From Peribacillus frigoritolerans (GTDB taxonomy: Bacteria; Bacillota; Bacilli; Bacillales; DSM-1321), in assembly GCF_001636405.1 (NCBI RefSeq), contig NZ_KV440950.1, positions 3,266,778-3,330,777 of the forward strand: a stretch of DNA of 64,000 nucleotides, in the 5' to 3' direction. The translations under genes and the position numbers were made by a program. Under the pieces are notes generated by a model. That model had not been told where the DNA came from. It saw nothing but the letters and a program-made list of their open reading frames with translations, and searched no databases. Of this stretch, positions 8,488 through 17,680 are shown one piece after another (position 1 is the stretch's first letter; the number at the start of each line of letters is the position of its first letter).

Positions 8488-9831
8488 ATGAATAATTCAA
8501 ACTCACCAACTCTTAAACGTTCACTTCCATTAAAATATGTTGTGTTTTTTGGTTTGGCTTTTATGGCCCCAACTACTTTGTTTTCAACATATGGAGTTGC
8601 TGTTCATAGCACGAACGGGATGATCACTACTGCTTATATCGTTGCCTTTATCGTTATGCTATTTACAGCATACAGTTATGCGCAAATGGTCAAAGCCTTT
8701 CCAAATGCGGGTGCAGCCTATACGTTTACGCAAAAATCCCTAAGTCCTCACATTGGTTTTCTCGTAGGTTGGACCATTATTTTGGATTATATGTTCAGTC
8801 CAATGATCAGTGCTCTATTGTTAGGAATTGCAATGAAAGCCTATTTCCCTATAATTCCTATGTACGTCTGGATTATTCTCTTTATCGTCACGGTTACGAT
8901 TATAAATATTCTCGGTATTAAGGTAGCGGCTAAGCTTAATATGGGGCTTCTATTCTTGCAATTCGGAACACTTGCGTTATTCATCATTTTTTCAATAAAG
9001 GGGCTTTTAAATGGTCAAGGTGCAGGAACGCTCTTTTCGATCCTCCCGTTTATTGATTCAAATATAAATATGCCGGGCTTCATGTCCATAATCCCTATTT
9101 TATGCTTTTCCTTTTTAGGGTTTGATGCAGTAACAACTCTTTCTGAAGAAACGAAAAACCCGCGAAAATCCATACCTAGGGCCATTTATCTTGTAACAAT
9201 CATTGGTGGATTATATTATTTTATCGGTTCGTACTTTTTACAGCTTGTCTGGCCTGACTACCAATCATTTAAAGCCCCGGAAGCAGCCTATATGGAAATT
9301 GCAATGTATATCGGGGGTAACTTTTTGATAAGTTATATGCTTGCTGAAGGAATCATGTCAAGTTTTTCATCAGCTATTGCGTCAGGGACAAGTGCTTCAC
9401 GTATTTTATTTGCAATGGGACGTGAACGTGTACTTCCTGCCAAAATATTTGGATATCTTTCTCCTAAATATCGTACACCTGTCTTCAACATATTAATTAT
9501 AGGAGGCGTTGCTCTAAGCGCACTTTTCTTAAGCCTTACAACTGCCGTATCTCTTATAAATTTTGGTGCATTATTCGCTTTTACTTTCGTTAATCTTTCG
9601 GTTATCGCTCACTATTATTTCCGAAAAAAGCAGCGTTCCTTAATGGGGACCATTCGGTACCTTATCATTCCGTTAATTGGTGCTTCTCTTACAGGTTTCT
9701 TTTGGATAAAGTTAGACATCTATTCGTTAATACTGGGAGGAACTTGGTTTGCGATCGGATTTGTGTACCTTCTTAACCTTACAAAAATGTTTAGACAGCC
9801 GCCTCCTGAGCTTGCCATTGAACAAGCTTAA
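8488..9831 (+). CDS. APC-superfamily amino acid/amine permease (copy 2)
   Basis: 447 residues, the same length as copy 1 and closely related along the whole protein. Examples are the N-terminal SNSPTLKR motif, FGLAFMAP in TM1, SGTSASRIL in the middle and KMFRQPPPELA at the C-terminus. About 12 membrane helices. Nucleotide differences are spread over all codon positions, so the duplication is not recent. Divergence is concentrated in some loops and in the TM8 region (residues about 285-305), compatible with a changed substrate range. A GGGGGA ribosome site precedes the ATG. Followed 41 nt later by amidohydrolase copy 2. Confidence 0.9.
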   Translation: MNNSNSPTLKRSLPLKYVVFFGLAFMAPTTLFSTYGVAVHSTNGMITTAYIVAFIVMLFTAYSYAQMVKAFPNAGAAYTFTQKSLSPHIGFLVGWTIILDYMFSPMISALLLGIAMKAYFPIIPMYVWIILFIVTVTIINILGIKVAAKLNMGLLFLQFGTLALFIIFSIKGLLNGQGAGTLFSILPFIDSNINMPGFMSIIPILCFSFLGFDAVTTLSEETKNPRKSIPRAIYLVTIIGGLYYFIGSYFLQLVWPDYQSFKAPEAAYMEIAMYIGGNFLISYMLAEGIMSSFSSAIASGTSASRILFAMGRERVLPAKIFGYLSPKYRTPVFNILIIGGVALSALFLSLTTAVSLINFGALFAFTFVNLSVIAHYYFRKKQRSLMGTIRYLIIPLIGASLTGFFWIKLDIYSLILGGTWFAIGFVYLLNLTKMFRQPPPELAIEQA

Positions 9832-9872
9832 TAATAGAAGCTATTCTATAGAATTGAAAGGAATGATAGATA

Positions 9873-11504
9873 ATGAATCAACAACTAGCTGATGTAATTA
9901 TTTCAAGTAATGCTGTATTTACAGGACTTTCTGATCAACCGGAGCCCGCCTCAATTGCGATTAAGGACAATAAAATCATTGCGGTTGGTTCTGAAGAGGA
10001 GGTTAAACCTTATTCAGGCGAGAATACCAAAATCCATCAATTTGATGACCAATTAATTCTACCGGGTTTTCATGATTTCCATCTTCACATGATGGATGGG
10101 GCTGTTTCGATGAATAGTGCCAATTTATTCCCAGCCCGTTCAGAAGAAGAAGCGTTGGAAATGATTCGTGAATTTGCCGAATCGCACCCGCAAGATCCTT
10201 GGATAATCGGCGCTTCATGGGATGCAGGATATTGGGATACGCAGCAATTACCGAATCGGTCTTCATTGGACCGCATTCTCCCCGACCGTCCGGTGCTTAT
10301 GTTTCACGCCGAAGGTCATTACGCATGGGTAAATTCAAAGGCACTTGAAATCGCTAATATTACCCGTCATACGGAAAACCCTTCGTATGGAATGATTGGA
10401 AAAGACGAAAATGGGGAACCTAATGGTCTTTTATACGAAAAAGCAATGGACGCGGTTATCCTCCATGCCTATGATTTTACAAAAGAACAAAAGAGAGAAC
10501 TTTTCACGAATTTCCTCACTCATGCGGCTGGTTTAGGAGTAACATCCGTCCACGACTTATTCGCAATAGAAGCATTGGAAATGCTTAATGATTATGATGT
10601 TTTCAAAGAATTTGAAGACAATGGAGATTTAACTGCCCGTATTCATTTATGGCCAGCTTTAAATGGCAATCTTGAACGTGTCAAAAAATTACGAGATACG
10701 TATCAATCGGACAAACTTCGTGTGTCAGGACTTAAACAATTTATCGATGGCGTCATTACAGCCCGTACCGCTTATTTACTTGAACCTTATGCTGATCAAC
10801 CGAATACACGAGGTGAATCATCGTTCCCTCCTGAAACAATCAAAAGATGGGTCGTTGATGCTGATAAAGAAGGCTTCAGCATTCGTTTTCATGCAATTGG
10901 CGACGGAGCGATTCGCCTTGCTTTAGATGCCTATGAGGAAGCGCAAAAGACAAACGGTAAACGAGATTCGCGTCATTCCGTTGAACACATTGAAGTGATC
11001 CACCCTGATGATATTCATCGTTTCAAAGAGCTAGGAGTGACCGCTTCAATGCAGCCGGATCACTTTGCGATGTCTGAAAGAGGTGTTTATACCAAGCGGA
11101 TTGGTACAGAACGAGAAAAGTATGTTTTCTCGATTAATACACTGCAAGAAGCCGGAGCGAAATTGGCATTCGGAACGGACTTCCCAATCGATACCCTTGA
11201 TCCACTTCTTCAAATCTATCGGGCAGTAACGAGAATCGACAGCAGCGGAAAAACGGTATGGCATCCACATGAGCGCATCACACTTGCCGAAGCATTGAAA
11301 GCTTATACAGCCGGATCAGCTTATGGTTCCTTTAGGGAGAAGGAATTGGGAACATTCGAAGTAGGAAAACTTGCTGATATCGTAGTATTAGAACGAAATC
11401 TCTTTGAAATACCAGAAGAAGAAATTCCCAATACAAAGGTAATTCTAACGATCGTGGATGGTAAAGTTGTTTTTGAACATACGAAGTCTTTAATCGAAAG
11501 ATAA
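9873..11504 (+). CDS. YtcJ-type metal-dependent amidohydrolase (copy 2)
   Basis: 543 residues, paralogous to the gene at 6636-8255. The same metal motifs are present (GFHDFHLHMMDGA, RFHAIGDGAIR, FGTDFPIDT), and long stretches are identical, for example VSGLKQFIDGVITARTAYLL. It is longer by four residues because of a short insertion near residues 231-234 (EALEMLNDYD region). AAAGGA precedes the ATG. Retention of both copies with intact metal ligands suggests both are active, perhaps on related substrates. Confidence 0.88.
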   Translation: MNQQLADVIISSNAVFTGLSDQPEPASIAIKDNKIIAVGSEEEVKPYSGENTKIHQFDDQLILPGFHDFHLHMMDGAVSMNSANLFPARSEEEALEMIREFAESHPQDPWIIGASWDAGYWDTQQLPNRSSLDRILPDRPVLMFHAEGHYAWVNSKALEIANITRHTENPSYGMIGKDENGEPNGLLYEKAMDAVILHAYDFTKEQKRELFTNFLTHAAGLGVTSVHDLFAIEALEMLNDYDVFKEFEDNGDLTARIHLWPALNGNLERVKKLRDTYQSDKLRVSGLKQFIDGVITARTAYLLEPYADQPNTRGESSFPPETIKRWVVDADKEGFSIRFHAIGDGAIRLALDAYEEAQKTNGKRDSRHSVEHIEVIHPDDIHRFKELGVTASMQPDHFAMSERGVYTKRIGTEREKYVFSINTLQEAGAKLAFGTDFPIDTLDPLLQIYRAVTRIDSSGKTVWHPHERITLAEALKAYTAGSAYGSFREKELGTFEVGKLADIVVLERNLFEIPEEEIPNTKVILTIVDGKVVFEHTKSLIER

Positions 11505-11510
11505 CATTAA

Positions 11511-11545
11511 AAGAGGATTCTACAACTGTAGAATCCTCTTTAGAC
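11511..11545 (+). terminator. Hairpin after amidohydrolase copy 2
   Basis: AAGAGGATTCTAC (11511-11523) pairs perfectly with GTAGAATCCTCTT (11528-11540), starting 6 nt after the stop codon. The T tract is short on the plus strand. The A-rich left flank makes it equally usable on the minus strand. An IS1182-related sequence starts immediately after it. Confidence 0.75.
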
Positions 11546-12117
11546 TGTAGACAAACTCAAAATCGAGTTTGTCCTTTTTTATGGCTTGTGTACAATTTGG
11601 ACGTTGATTGGAACGTTGGGCACTCGCTTTCCGCGGGCGGTCCGCCCTCGGCTTTCGCCTTTGGGGCGCACTTTTCCCCCAGGAGTCTCGTACACCCGCT
11701 CCAATCAACTTTGACTTACCTTTTAGATAGAACACTTTTCCCTAGAGTCATTTTTTGTTTTAGGCTGTTTTCACATACTTTGTTGCTATTTACCAGGTAG
11801 TGAGTTGTGGTTGATTTCCCCTCCAGATGCTCGCTTTCCGCGGGGCGGGCGGTGAGCATCCTCGGCATAAACGCCTGTGAGATCTCACCTGTCCCGCTGC
11901 TCCCGCAGGAGTCTCGCACTTCCGCTCCAATCAACCTTAAATAGTTTCATTTTAAAAACATCAATCTTTACGAAAAGAGCCTTATTTTAAAATAGATCTA
12001 TTAAAAACTTGGGGTGATGAGGATGCTTCCGAAACATCATTCTATTCAACGAGGTCAACTTGAAATGATTACTTTAGACCAACCAACTGGTGCCGGCGAA
12101 CCAGTTGGTTCGTAAAC
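11541..12117. repeat. Nested palindromic repeats and IS1182 remnant (intergenic)
   Basis: The stretch is similar to 51285-51660. It starts AGACTGTAGACAAACTC, with a hairpin GACAAACTC/GAGTTTGTC and T tract. A GC-rich palindromic repeat follows at 11603-11709 (GTTGATTGG ... CCAATCAAC), then a second, differently worded copy at 11809-11936. Finally comes the N-terminal transposase fragment at 12023-12115. Relative to the other locus, the second repeat and its flanks split a sequence that is continuous there (TTTTGTTTTAAAATAG), so it was inserted later. The repeat type, with GCTTTCCGCGGG and GCTCCAATCAAC, is common between Bacillus genes. Confidence 0.8.
12023..12115 (+). pseudogene. IS1182-family transposase N-terminal remnant
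   Basis: This reads MLPKHHSIQRGQLEMITLDQ, the start of IS1182-family transposases. A 4-bp insertion (CCAA) relative to the copy at 51552 shifts the frame into a stop after 30 codons. The rest of the transposase is missing; the next gene begins five bases later on the other strand. Confidence 0.8.
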
Positions 12118-12119
12118 GC

Positions 12120-13112
12120 TCAATTAAAGAGAGACGTATTGGCGTATAGCGATGAAGCACCGCCAGAGTGAACAAATAGAATGTTATCCTCCGGCTTAAA
12201 GGTGCCTTTTTGTATTAAATCGATGAGTCCCGCTGCCGCTTTCCCCGTATATACCGGATCCAGCAGTATCCCTTCCGTTCTTGCCATTAGCTTAACTGCT
12301 TCCACCATTTCAGGTGTTGGTAAAGCATAACCCGGGCCGACATACTCATCAAAACACGTAACAGCCTCACGAGGAAGTGAATTCGGAATGCCGATATGTG
12401 TTAAAGTTTCCTTAACAAGCTGAAAAACTTTCTCTTCTTGTTCAGCTTTCCCTCTGCTTACGTTTATTCCAATTACCGATACTCCACTGTGATTTCCATG
12501 AAATCCTGCCACCAAACCAGCATGCATTCCTCCACTGCCGCTTACACAAATAACTGCTTTCAAATCAATTCCTTGCTCAAAGGACTGGGCCAAGATCTCC
12601 TGAGCACATGCAACGTATCCCGTCGCACCAATGACATTGGATCCCCCAACCGGGATGATGTAAGGTTGATGTCCTTTCTCTGTCACCTCTTTAGCCACTT
12701 TTTGCATTTCTTGCATTAAGTCAGCTCCATTAGGCACTACTTTGATTTGTTCAGCGCCTAATAAATGGTAGAGAAAATAGTTACCGTTAAAATCAGGTTC
12801 AGAATTTGAAAGGCCCTCTTCCAACACAAGGATGCATTTCATTTTCTCTTTAACCGCAGCAGCTAGTGTCAAGCGGCAATGATTTGATTGAATGCCTCCA
12901 CATGTAATCAATGTATCCGCGCCTTTATCCAATGCATCGGCAACAAGGAATTCCAGTTTCCTTGTTTTATTTCCGCCTGCCGTCAGACCAAGCATATCGT
13001 CTCGTTTAACGTAAATGGATGGGCCCCCAAGAACTTCAGAAAAATGATCCAGCCTCTCAACTGGTGTATATGTCGGTGTATATCGTTTCCTGGGAAATTG
13101 TGCTAAGTTCAT
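12120..13112 (-). CDS. dcyD: D-cysteine desulfhydrase / ACC-deaminase family PLP enzyme
   Basis: 330 residues of the fold-type II PLP family containing D-cysteine desulfhydrase and 1-aminocyclopropane-1-carboxylate deaminase. GGNKTRKLEFL (about 46-56) carries the PLP lysine (K49 or K52). SNHCRLTLAAA binds substrate and CVSGSGGMHAGLVAG binds phosphate. D-cysteine desulfhydrase makes pyruvate, H2S and ammonia; ACC deaminase makes 2-oxobutyrate and ammonia. Naming between the two is uncertain from sequence alone. A strong ribosome site (GGAGGAG) precedes the ATG. It is divergent from the GntR gene about 500 bp away. Its 3' end abuts an IS remnant. Confidence 0.8.
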   Translation of the reverse strand: MNLAQFPRKRYTPTYTPVERLDHFSEVLGGPSIYVKRDDMLGLTAGGNKTRKLEFLVADALDKGADTLITCGGIQSNHCRLTLAAAVKEKMKCILVLEEGLSNSEPDFNGNYFLYHLLGAEQIKVVPNGADLMQEMQKVAKEVTEKGHQPYIIPVGGSNVIGATGYVACAQEILAQSFEQGIDLKAVICVSGSGGMHAGLVAGFHGNHSGVSVIGINVSRGKAEQEEKVFQLVKETLTHIGIPNSLPREAVTCFDEYVGPGYALPTPEMVEAVKLMARTEGILLDPVYTGKAAAGLIDLIQKGTFKPEDNILFVHSGGASSLYANTSLFN

Positions 13113-13614
13113 TAATAACTCCTCCTGCTTCCTCTATGTATATTAAAAGCAAAGAAAATATCAATCTGATATTCTCTTTCGTTTAAAATAAGCTTCGAAT
13201 TCAATCATAGCATCTTTATGTAATCGAGCAACATGAATCTCCCTTCTAGCATGGTTATCGTAAAAAAGAATTTTCATATACATCATTCGTCAGGGCAAAA
13301 TGATATCAAAACCTACTATTAGTGCTTCCGCTTATTCTATGACCACCTTTTTCCCCAAAAAGTATCAGGCAGTTTCCCAGTTACAGCATATATCAGGGCT
13401 ACCTGGAATTTTTCATCTTGCCAATAAGGTCCGATTGCCTTGTGAGCGTCTATGGTTATAATTGTTTCATAGTTCAAATAATCAACGTTTTTATGAACTA
13501 AAAGCTCATTGAAATGTATAAACAATCAAAAGTCTGAAGCAGAGAATGACTTCAATCGTTTTTTAAGATAAAATAAATATACTTGTATATAATTGGATTT
13601 TAGAAAGGAGCACC
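13113..13614. other. Intergenic region with weak ORF traces
   Basis: Two minus-strand frames are present: 13161-13286 (41 aa, MMYMKILFYDNHARREIHVA...) and 13337-13525 (62 aa, TTG start, containing IDAHKAIGPYWQDEKFQVAL). Neither has a clear ribosome site and I recognise neither, so they are probably relics. The GntR promoter probably lies near 13580-13590 (TATAAT within TTGTATATAAT). Confidence 0.35.
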
Positions 13615-14328
13615 ATGGAAACCAATCACTATCAATATATTACAGAACAAATAGAACATTATTCTTCTAAGCCCTTAAGGGAAGCTATATTTTTTGTTAT
13701 TAAAAATGCGATCATTGAAGGGATATTTTTGCCCGGAGACCGTTTAACGGAAGATGATATCGCCCAGCAATTCAATTGTAGCCGTACACCGGTTCGCGAA
13801 GCATTGAGGAAATTGGAACAGGAAAATTTGCTTCAGGTGAAACCTGGAATAGGGATGGTCATTTCCAATGTGGATATTGAACTTTTGCATCAAGAATTGG
13901 AAATTAGGAAAATGCTCGAAAACCATTCTATACAAAAAGCTTGTGAAGGTATTACGGAAGAGGAATTAAAAAAACTGGAATGGGCAACGGATAAACTGCA
14001 ACAAGCAATAAATAATAATGACCGAATAGCGGCAAGTCGTGCAAACATTGAATTTCACCGCTTATTATATTCCTACTCGAGGAATACCTTTCTCCAAAAG
14101 ACTACAGATTCATTATGGCTTTCTTTTCGAATTTCCTTTTTATCGGCCCGTAATGAGGATGTTTCAATGGTTGATAAATCTTGGTATGAAGAACGAAACA
14201 ACGAGCACTTACAGTTAATCCAGGCCATTCGTGACAAAGATGTTGAAAAAGCAATAAAGGTCAATACAATCCATATCCAAAAAAACTATGATTATTATCT
14301 TGATTACATAAAACGTGTATCACAATAA
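13615..14328 (+). CDS. GntR-family regulator, FCD (FadR) subfamily
   Basis: 237 residues. The N-terminal winged helix is at about 17-85 (LTEDDIAQQFNCSRTPVREA is diagnostic), and an all-helical FCD effector domain is at about 92-225, typically metal- and organic-acid-binding. AAAGGAG precedes the ATG. Members usually repress catabolic genes and release DNA on binding an acid. It flanks the catabolic island and is divergent from the PLP enzyme, so either could be its target. ATGTATACAT at 22005-22014, upstream of CoxG, has the look of an FCD-type operator. Confidence 0.92.
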   Translation: METNHYQYITEQIEHYSSKPLREAIFFVIKNAIIEGIFLPGDRLTEDDIAQQFNCSRTPVREALRKLEQENLLQVKPGIGMVISNVDIELLHQELEIRKMLENHSIQKACEGITEEELKKLEWATDKLQQAINNNDRIAASRANIEFHRLLYSYSRNTFLQKTTDSLWLSFRISFLSARNEDVSMVDKSWYEERNNEHLQLIQAIRDKDVEKAIKVNTIHIQKNYDYYLDYIKRVSQ

Positions 14329-14336
14329 AATCAAAT

Positions 14337-14390
14337 AAAAGGGAGCCTGATTGCGAGTATTCAGTCCGCAATTGTAGGAACCCTTTTTAA
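14337..14390 (+). terminator. Rho-independent terminator of the GntR gene
   Basis: AAAAGGGAGCCTGATTGCG pairs with CGCAATTGTAGGAACCCTTTTT with small mismatches, ends in T, and lies just after the stop codon. It is also positioned to stop minus-strand readthrough from the island. Confidence 0.8.
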
Positions 14391-14478
14391 ATCTTCAGGC
14401 AGCATTTCGAACAATTCGGGGTTTTTCGGCCTTCTCTCTTTTTTTTGACGTTCCGCTCGATATTCAGACCAGGATTAC

Positions 14479-15108
14479 TCATTTGGATTCAATGTTTTGC
14501 ATTGAATCCAAATGAAGTTTCACTTTATGGATGTCTTCAGGCGTATCAATGTCAAACCCCCACATTGAATTGTCAAAAGAAACGGTCTTAGTAACCGCAT
14601 CATATTTTTTAATGATGCTTTTACCCCCTTGATCACCTTTTATTGAATGAAATTCATTGAGTATCGAGGCATCCACTAATATCGGATGTCCTACCCTTCC
14701 TTTATATTTTGGTCGGACGATTCGTACTCCTTCCTCTTTACACTCTAAATATTTTTCTATTAAAGCTCGTATGACCTCAAGGGAAGTAAGGGGCTGATCC
14801 GCAAGGAAGATCATGACTGCATCCACATGTTCTTTTATGGATTGAACTCCAAGTTTTAGAGAGGTGGACATTCCATCTATATAATTCGGATTATGAATAA
14901 TCTTCAATTCTGGATAATCTTCACTTTGTTGCCGGATTTCTTCTATATATTCACCGGCAACCAAATGGATGGGCTGCATGGAACTGCCAAGGATAGAATC
15001 AATGACATGCAGAAATAGAGGTTTGCCCGCCAAAGGAAGTAACAGTTTAGGTTCTCCCATTCGAATCGACATGCCTGCCGCAAGTATGATCACGCCTATT
15101 TTAGGCAT
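14479..15108 (-). CDS. mocA: MocA/PucB-type molybdenum cofactor nucleotidyltransferase
   Basis: 209 residues of the MobA/MocA nucleotidyltransferase family. The NTP-binding signature is at the N-terminus (ILAAGMSIRMGEPKLLLPL, about 8-26), with the catalytic aspartate motif FLADQPLT near residue 103 and GHPILVD near 155. MocA makes the cytosine dinucleotide form of the molybdenum cofactor used by xanthine-dehydrogenase-family enzymes. The gene overlaps xdhC by 8 bp and lies downstream of the Mo-hydroxylase genes, consistent with maturation of that enzyme. It is the last gene of the minus-strand island. Confidence 0.88.
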   Translation of the reverse strand: MPKIGVIILAAGMSIRMGEPKLLLPLAGKPLFLHVIDSILGSSMQPIHLVAGEYIEEIRQQSEDYPELKIIHNPNYIDGMSTSLKLGVQSIKEHVDAVMIFLADQPLTSLEVIRALIEKYLECKEEGVRIVRPKYKGRVGHPILVDASILNEFHSIKGDQGGKSIIKKYDAVTKTVSFDNSMWGFDIDTPEDIHKVKLHLDSMQNIESK

Positions 15109-16150
15109 GAATTTTCACTTTTCCATGCAAGGGTGCAGGAATCCTTCCATTTCTAACCGACATCAATTCCGACACAATACTTAGTGCAACTTCTTCCATC
15201 GTTTCAGCACCGATATCCAAACCAATTGGTGAGTGGATCGGACCGCTGTTGAAGTCTTCTCCGATTGTATCAAGCATTTCCGTTGTACGGGAGATTGGGC
15301 CAAGCACCCCAATATATCTTGGGTCACTTTTCAAAGCCACTTGTAAGGTCTTCTCATCCAAGGACTGGATATGATTCATGACTACCCACCATGATCCAGT
15401 ATATTCAGAAGGGTCAATTTCTTCTGGGTATTTTTGTAAATTATGAACTGAAGGGAACAAACAATCATTATTGAAATCCTTACGTGAATCCAATACCGTC
15501 ACGGAAAACCCAGCTTTGGCTGCCAATTCGGCAACTGGAACAGCATCCCTTCCAGCTCCGGCAATAATCAAGTGCTCGCTTGGTTTTATAGCATCAATTA
15601 GATATCGTTTTCCCTCCAGGTTCATCAATTCCGCTCGAGTTTGTGTATCTATTACCATCCTTGCTTTTTCAACGACTTCAGATGGCACACTTCCATGATT
15701 TCCAATGAGGTTACCATGTTTATCCACGATTAGACCTTTACCGGAGGATACATCCAATATCATGGTGAATTTCTGACCTTTCTGGATAATTTGATTTGTC
15801 ATCATCCAGAATTCGTCATCTGGCTCAATAGGTAGGATAGATATATCCAATTTACCTTTGCATCCTATTCCCAACCCCCAAATTTCATTCTCGCTCAAGT
15901 CATATTGGTGTGTAACGCAAGTGTTAGTCTCCATAGCCTTTTCCGCCCAGCCATATAAATCACTTTCCAAACATCCGCCACTTATCGTACCAAACATATG
16001 ACCGTCCGTTGCCATCATCATTTTTGCACCTGGAAGTCTGTATGCTGAACCCTTTACACCTATCTGCATGACCATGGCTGCTTTTTCGTGCCGCTCCCAT
16101 GCGGATCTTATATTTTCCAACACGTCTTTTAATTCTTGTAACCTTGACAC
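15101..16150 (-). CDS. xdhC: XdhC/CoxI-family Mo-enzyme maturation factor
   Basis: 349 residues. An N-terminal XdhC_CoxI domain (about 15-90; GVKGSAYRLPGAKMMM and SGGCLESDL with its conserved cysteine) is followed by a C-terminal Rossmann domain (about 188-330; LIIAGAGRDAVPVAELAA). XdhC proteins bind the molybdenum cofactor, aid its sulfuration and insert it into xanthine-dehydrogenase-type enzymes. GTG start with GAAGGGGG upstream. Separated from the MFS gene by a terminator, so it may have its own promoter or rely on readthrough. Confidence 0.9.
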   Translation of the reverse strand: MSRLQELKDVLENIRSAWERHEKAAMVMQIGVKGSAYRLPGAKMMMATDGHMFGTISGGCLESDLYGWAEKAMETNTCVTHQYDLSENEIWGLGIGCKGKLDISILPIEPDDEFWMMTNQIIQKGQKFTMILDVSSGKGLIVDKHGNLIGNHGSVPSEVVEKARMVIDTQTRAELMNLEGKRYLIDAIKPSEHLIIAGAGRDAVPVAELAAKAGFSVTVLDSRKDFNNDCLFPSVHNLQKYPEEIDPSEYTGSWWVVMNHIQSLDEKTLQVALKSDPRYIGVLGPISRTTEMLDTIGEDFNSGPIHSPIGLDIGAETMEEVALSIVSELMSVRNGRIPAPLHGKVKIHA

Positions 16151-16189
16151 TCCTTAACCCCCTTCTGGTATTCACATATGTGGAAGAAG

Positions 16190-16232
16190 AAAAAGGGAGA
16201 CAAATAGAAAATGCCCTATTTGTCTCTCCCCC
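16190..16232 (-). terminator. Rho-independent terminator after the MFS carrier gene
   Basis: On the minus strand the arm CTATTTGTCTCCC pairs with GGGAGACAAATAG (a 2-nt bulge on one side) and then runs into CCCTTTTTTC. It marks the end of a coxG-to-MFS transcript. Confidence 0.8.
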
Positions 16233-16264
16233 ATCATTCATTTTCAACGATTTAAATCAGAACA

Positions 16265-17560
16265 CTAATATCCTTTTCTGACTAAGAAAACACTTAAGAA
16301 AAGGGAGAGGGCAACAAAACATAAAAGGGCAATGAACCCGCCATTATATGAACCGCTCATTTGACTGAATAAACCGACAACCATGGGCCCAAGAGCTGCA
16401 ATTAAATACGATACACAGCCGAAAACCCCACTGATGCTCCCCATAACCTCAGGTGAAGCGACACGGTGAAGCATGGTCATGGTCAGGGCAGCTGGCATGA
16501 ACAAAAGACCTATCAATAAAATGCTCAAGACGGCCGCAACTGTGCTGTTAGTAGTGAAGAGTGAGAAGAGCATGAAAACGATGATAAGCCCGCATGCACC
16601 GCCTACAAAGATCGCCCTCTTCATGAATCGATCGGAGAGAAACCCAGCCACCATTTGTACAACAATGGCTAATGCGAATCCACCGGCATTTATAACAGCG
16701 GAATTTACAAAAGCTATCCCTTTTTCTTCAGTCAAATAACTTGGTAAAAATGTGGAAATCCCATAATAGGCAATGGAAATGCAAGAATATACAATCGTTA
16801 AAGTCCAGAACATCGGACTCGCAAGAACCGCTTTTACATTGCCTTTACTTGCGGTTGTGGTTTTCCCCGCTTTTTTATTACTTTGAATATAATTCAATTC
16901 CATTGAATTAACCGCGTAATGCTTCGCCGGATTATCCCTTGTCATGATTACAAATAAAATCAAACATACGACAGATAATGCCGCAAGAATAAAGTAGCTT
17001 TCCCTCCAGCCATAAGCGGAGGCTATTATCGCTATTAACGGAAGCCCCAGAACTGGTCCTATCGCATTTCCGTTATACCAAGTTGTCTGTGCCTTTGCTT
17101 GTTCATTCTGCGGGAACCAGCTTGAAGTTAATTTCAATGCCATTGGATACAGAACTCCTTCACCGATTCCCAATATCGCCCTGGACCATAAAATCCCTCC
17201 GATGGAATCGGCCATTCCACCTAAAACCATCGCAAAAGCCCACAAAGCAATCCCGATGAAACCGCTGCGCAGTGCACCTATCTTATCGATGATGAAGCCC
17301 CAAGCCAATTGACCAAAAGCATAAGTCACTAAAAATATGCTGCTGAGTGTTCCTTTCACTAAGTTACCATCAATGCCCAAGTCAGTCAGAAAAGGCTTGT
17401 TGGCTAGCAAAATATTAATGTTTGCCTTATCCATCATGGAAACAGTGAAAAGAACAAGCAAAGGAAAAGCCGTGAAGAGCCAACGGGCATTCGTCATTTT
17501 GCCTGATGAATCATGTAGTTGTGGATTTAAATTATTCAAAATATCAGCCCCTATTATCAT
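16265..17560 (-). CDS. MFS transporter, anion:cation symporter type
   Basis: 431 residues with about 12 membrane helices. The MFS motif between helices 2 and 3 (WGFIIDKIGALRSGF) and the following GGMADSIGGILWSRAILGIG fit the ACS family, which imports organic anions such as aromatic acids. The start is uncertain: AGGGG at about 17547 favours TTG 17539, and an ATG at 17497 (MTNARWLFTAF) is also possible. It lies directly behind the Mo-hydroxylase genes and before the terminator, so it probably imports that pathway's substrate or exports a product. Confidence 0.85.
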   Translation of the reverse strand: MIIGADILNNLNPQLHDSSGKMTNARWLFTAFPLLVLFTVSMMDKANINILLANKPFLTDLGIDGNLVKGTLSSIFLVTYAFGQLAWGFIIDKIGALRSGFIGIALWAFAMVLGGMADSIGGILWSRAILGIGEGVLYPMALKLTSSWFPQNEQAKAQTTWYNGNAIGPVLGLPLIAIIASAYGWRESYFILAALSVVCLILFVIMTRDNPAKHYAVNSMELNYIQSNKKAGKTTTASKGNVKAVLASPMFWTLTIVYSCISIAYYGISTFLPSYLTEEKGIAFVNSAVINAGGFALAIVVQMVAGFLSDRFMKRAIFVGGACGLIIVFMLFSLFTTNSTVAAVLSILLIGLLFMPAALTMTMLHRVASPEVMGSISGVFGCVSYLIAALGPMVVGLFSQMSGSYNGGFIALLCFVALSLFLSVFLVRKGY

Positions 17561-17680
17561 GAAATGTCCAAATCAGTGTAATCCCCTATTTACACTTCCA
17601 TTTTCATGCTCGTCTGTTCTTCTGTCATGGCATAGGGCATTATCCATCAACAATGAATTCTAAACCGCTAAATGAACTTT

